From assembly GCA_021818125.1 (NCBI GenBank), contig JAKAFG010000095.1:1-7422 (forward strand): DNA of 7,422 bases, in the 5' to 3' direction. The stretch's first letter is position 1. Every line of letters starts with the position of its first letter. Shown here piece by piece: positions 6,250 to 7,422 of the stretch. The translations under genes were made by a program, and so were the position numbers. The stretch comes from Pseudomonadota bacterium. GTDB lineage: Bacteria; Pseudomonadota; Gammaproteobacteria; Acidithiobacillales; Acidithiobacillaceae. The notes beneath the pieces were generated by a model. That model ran no database searches. It was not told where the DNA came from and worked only from the letters and a program-made list of their open reading frames with translations.

Positions 6250-7023
6250 GTGAAAATTGCGACCTGGGACGTGAACTCCCTGAAGGTGCGTCTCCCGCAA
6301 GTGCTGGAATGGCTGGGTAGCGAGCAGCCCGATGTTCTTTGTCTGCAGGAGACCAAGCTGGCCGATGCGCGTTTCCCGGTGGCCGAACTGGCGGACGCAG
6401 GCTACCAGTCGCTCTATCACGGTCAGCCGACTTATAACGGCGTTGCCATACTGAGCCGGACAGCACCCGACGACGCTCGCTGCGACTGGCCAGGCGGTGG
6501 TGACGGACAGGCACGATTGTGCGCCGCCAGCTTCGGTGACTTACGCGTCATCAATGTTTATGTGCCCAACGGTCAGTCTTTAAATAGTGACAAGTATCCA
6601 TATAAATTACAATGGCTTGGACGTCTGCGCGCGCTGATTGCCGAGGAGTTGCAGCGCTGGCCGCAACTGCTGCTGGTAGGGGATTTCAATGTTGCCCCTG
6701 ACGCCCGTGATGTTTGCGACGCTACGGTCTGGGGGGATGGCATACTCTGCTCAGTTCCCGAACGGGCGGCGTTGGGTGCCCTGTTGAGCCTCGGACTGCA
6801 TGACAGTTACCGTAGCCTGCACCCGGACGCGCAGGCGTGGAGCTGGTGGGATTACCGCGCGGCAGCGTTCCGGCGCAATCAGGGGCTGCGCATCGACCTG
6901 ATCCTGGCCTCGAGTCCACTCCTTGCGCGCACTCAGGATGTCGTCATCGACCGTGCCGCGCGAGCGGCAGAGCGCCCGTCAGATCACGCGCCTGTCTGCA
7001 TCACGCTGGAGAACGAGGCATGA
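6250..7023 (+). CDS. xthA: Exodeoxyribonuclease III, XthA subfamily, with N7D active-site variant
   Basis: This is a 257-residue EEP-fold nuclease of the E. coli ExoIII type, expected to act on abasic sites and 3' ends of duplex DNA. Most of the active site is intact: E34 in LQETK, Y104 in NVYVPNGQ, D145 and N147 in GDFNVAP, SWWDYR at 198-203, D216 in GLRIDLILAS, and D245/H246 in SDHAP. The exception is residue 7: the family has Asn in the first motif (WNVNS), but the codon at 6268-6270 is GAC, giving ATWDVNSLKVRLP. The start is GTG at 6250, fixed by the family N terminus (MKIATW). It lies 5 bp after the GST stop and has no recognisable Shine-Dalgarno sequence, so translation may depend on coupling. 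The frame is open further upstream through the GST gene, but that is an overlap artefact. Its end overlaps hemH by 4 bp (ATGA). Confidence 0.94.
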   Translation: MKIATWDVNSLKVRLPQVLEWLGSEQPDVLCLQETKLADARFPVAELADAGYQSLYHGQPTYNGVAILSRTAPDDARCDWPGGGDGQARLCAASFGDLRVINVYVPNGQSLNSDKYPYKLQWLGRLRALIAEELQRWPQLLLVGDFNVAPDARDVCDATVWGDGILCSVPERAALGALLSLGLHDSYRSLHPDAQAWSWWDYRAAAFRRNQGLRIDLILASSPLLARTQDVVIDRAARAAERPSDHAPVCITLENEA

Positions 7024-7422
7024 TTGGTATTCTGGTCGTCAATCTCGGCACCCCCGATGCGCCCACCGCCCCGGCAGTGCGCCGCTACCTACGCGAGTTT
7101 CTCGGTGATACCCGGGTAGTAGAACTTCCGCGGATCCTCTGGTGGCCCATCCTGAATGGGCCCATTCTGCTGTTTCGCCCCGCCCGCTCGGCGCGCAATT
7201 ATGCGCGCATCTGGCTTCCCGATGGCTCACCCCTGATGGTCTATAGCCAGCGCCAGTGCGATGCACTGCAGGCCCGCTGGGATCAGCAGTTTCCCGGTCT
7301 GGTCCGGGTGGAGCTGGCTATGCGCTACGGCAATCCGTCAGTTGCGAAAGGCATGACCGCTTTGCGCGACGCCGGCTGCAGCAGAATACTGGTGGTGCCG
7401 CTTTACCCCCAATATGCAGCGG
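7020..7422 (+). CDS. hemH: Ferrochelatase, N-terminal 134 residues (partial, runs off right edge)
   Basis: HemH inserts ferrous iron into protoporphyrin IX in the last step of protohaem synthesis. The visible N-terminal half is typical of bacterial ferrochelatases: GILVVNLGTPDAPT at residues 3-16, VRRYLREFLGD at 20-30, VVELPRILWWPILNGPIL at 33-50, then DGSPLMVYSQRQCDALQ. LAMRYGNPSV and RILVVPLYPQYAA close the window. The catalytic histidine and glutamate lie beyond the edge. ATG at 7020 overlaps the xthA stop codon as ATGA, and GGAG at 7008-7011 gives an 8-nt spacer, so the start is well supported and translation is probably coupled to xthA. Full-length relatives run about 320-370 residues. 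Confidence 0.96.
   Translation, partial: MIGILVVNLGTPDAPTAPAVRRYLREFLGDTRVVELPRILWWPILNGPILLFRPARSARNYARIWLPDGSPLMVYSQRQCDALQARWDQQFPGLVRVELAMRYGNPSVAKGMTALRDAGCSRILVVPLYPQYAA

Noticed and set aside
1..7422. tRNA genes, CRISPR repeats, transposase fragments or attachment sites
   Set aside because: I looked on both strands and found no cloverleaf-like segment, regularly spaced repeats, transposase motif or terminal inverted repeats; nearly all of the window is accounted for by nine genes.

Overview
This 7.4 kb window is a dense, gene-packed stretch of a GC-rich proteobacterial chromosome. I see nine protein-coding genes and no RNA gene, insertion sequence, CRISPR array or long non-coding gap. 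The family set (PrmB, RlmJ, a YibF-like glutathione transferase, an EmrB-like transporter, HemH) points to the beta/gamma side of the Proteobacteria. The gene content and codon style make an Acidithiobacillus-like organism my best guess, but this is inference because no rRNA or marker gene settles it.

Left part, positions 1-5549, minus strand. Six genes read right to left: rlmJ (23S rRNA m6A methyltransferase), a small 94-residue DUF2322-like protein, an ExoA-type exodeoxyribonuclease III (xth), prmB (ribosomal protein uL3 glutamine methyltransferase), a 14-helix DHA2/EmrB-type drug exporter, and the first 293 codons of argS (arginyl-tRNA synthetase), which runs off the left edge. The DUF2322-like gene, xth and prmB are nearly contiguous: 6-12 nt separate the first two, and xth stop and prmB start codons abut as TAA-ATG. 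The other junctions are 52-113 nt. Three of the six genes serve the translation apparatus (RlmJ and PrmB both modify the 50S subunit; ArgS charges tRNA).

Right part, positions 5642-7422, plus strand. A divergent 92-bp promoter gap at 5550-5641 separates rlmJ from a second unit: a YibF-like glutathione S-transferase, a second exonuclease III of the E. coli XthA type, and the start of hemH (ferrochelatase). They are tightly packed, with a 5-bp gap and then a 4-bp ATGA overlap. This suggests co-expression of thiol/oxidative defence, abasic-site repair and the iron-inserting step of haem synthesis.

The most notable details are the two different exonuclease III subfamilies facing away from each other within 2 kb, and an Asn-to-Asp change at residue 7 of the second one, at a normally invariant active-site position. 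I do not see an unknown multi-gene system; most of the window is conserved housekeeping sequence.
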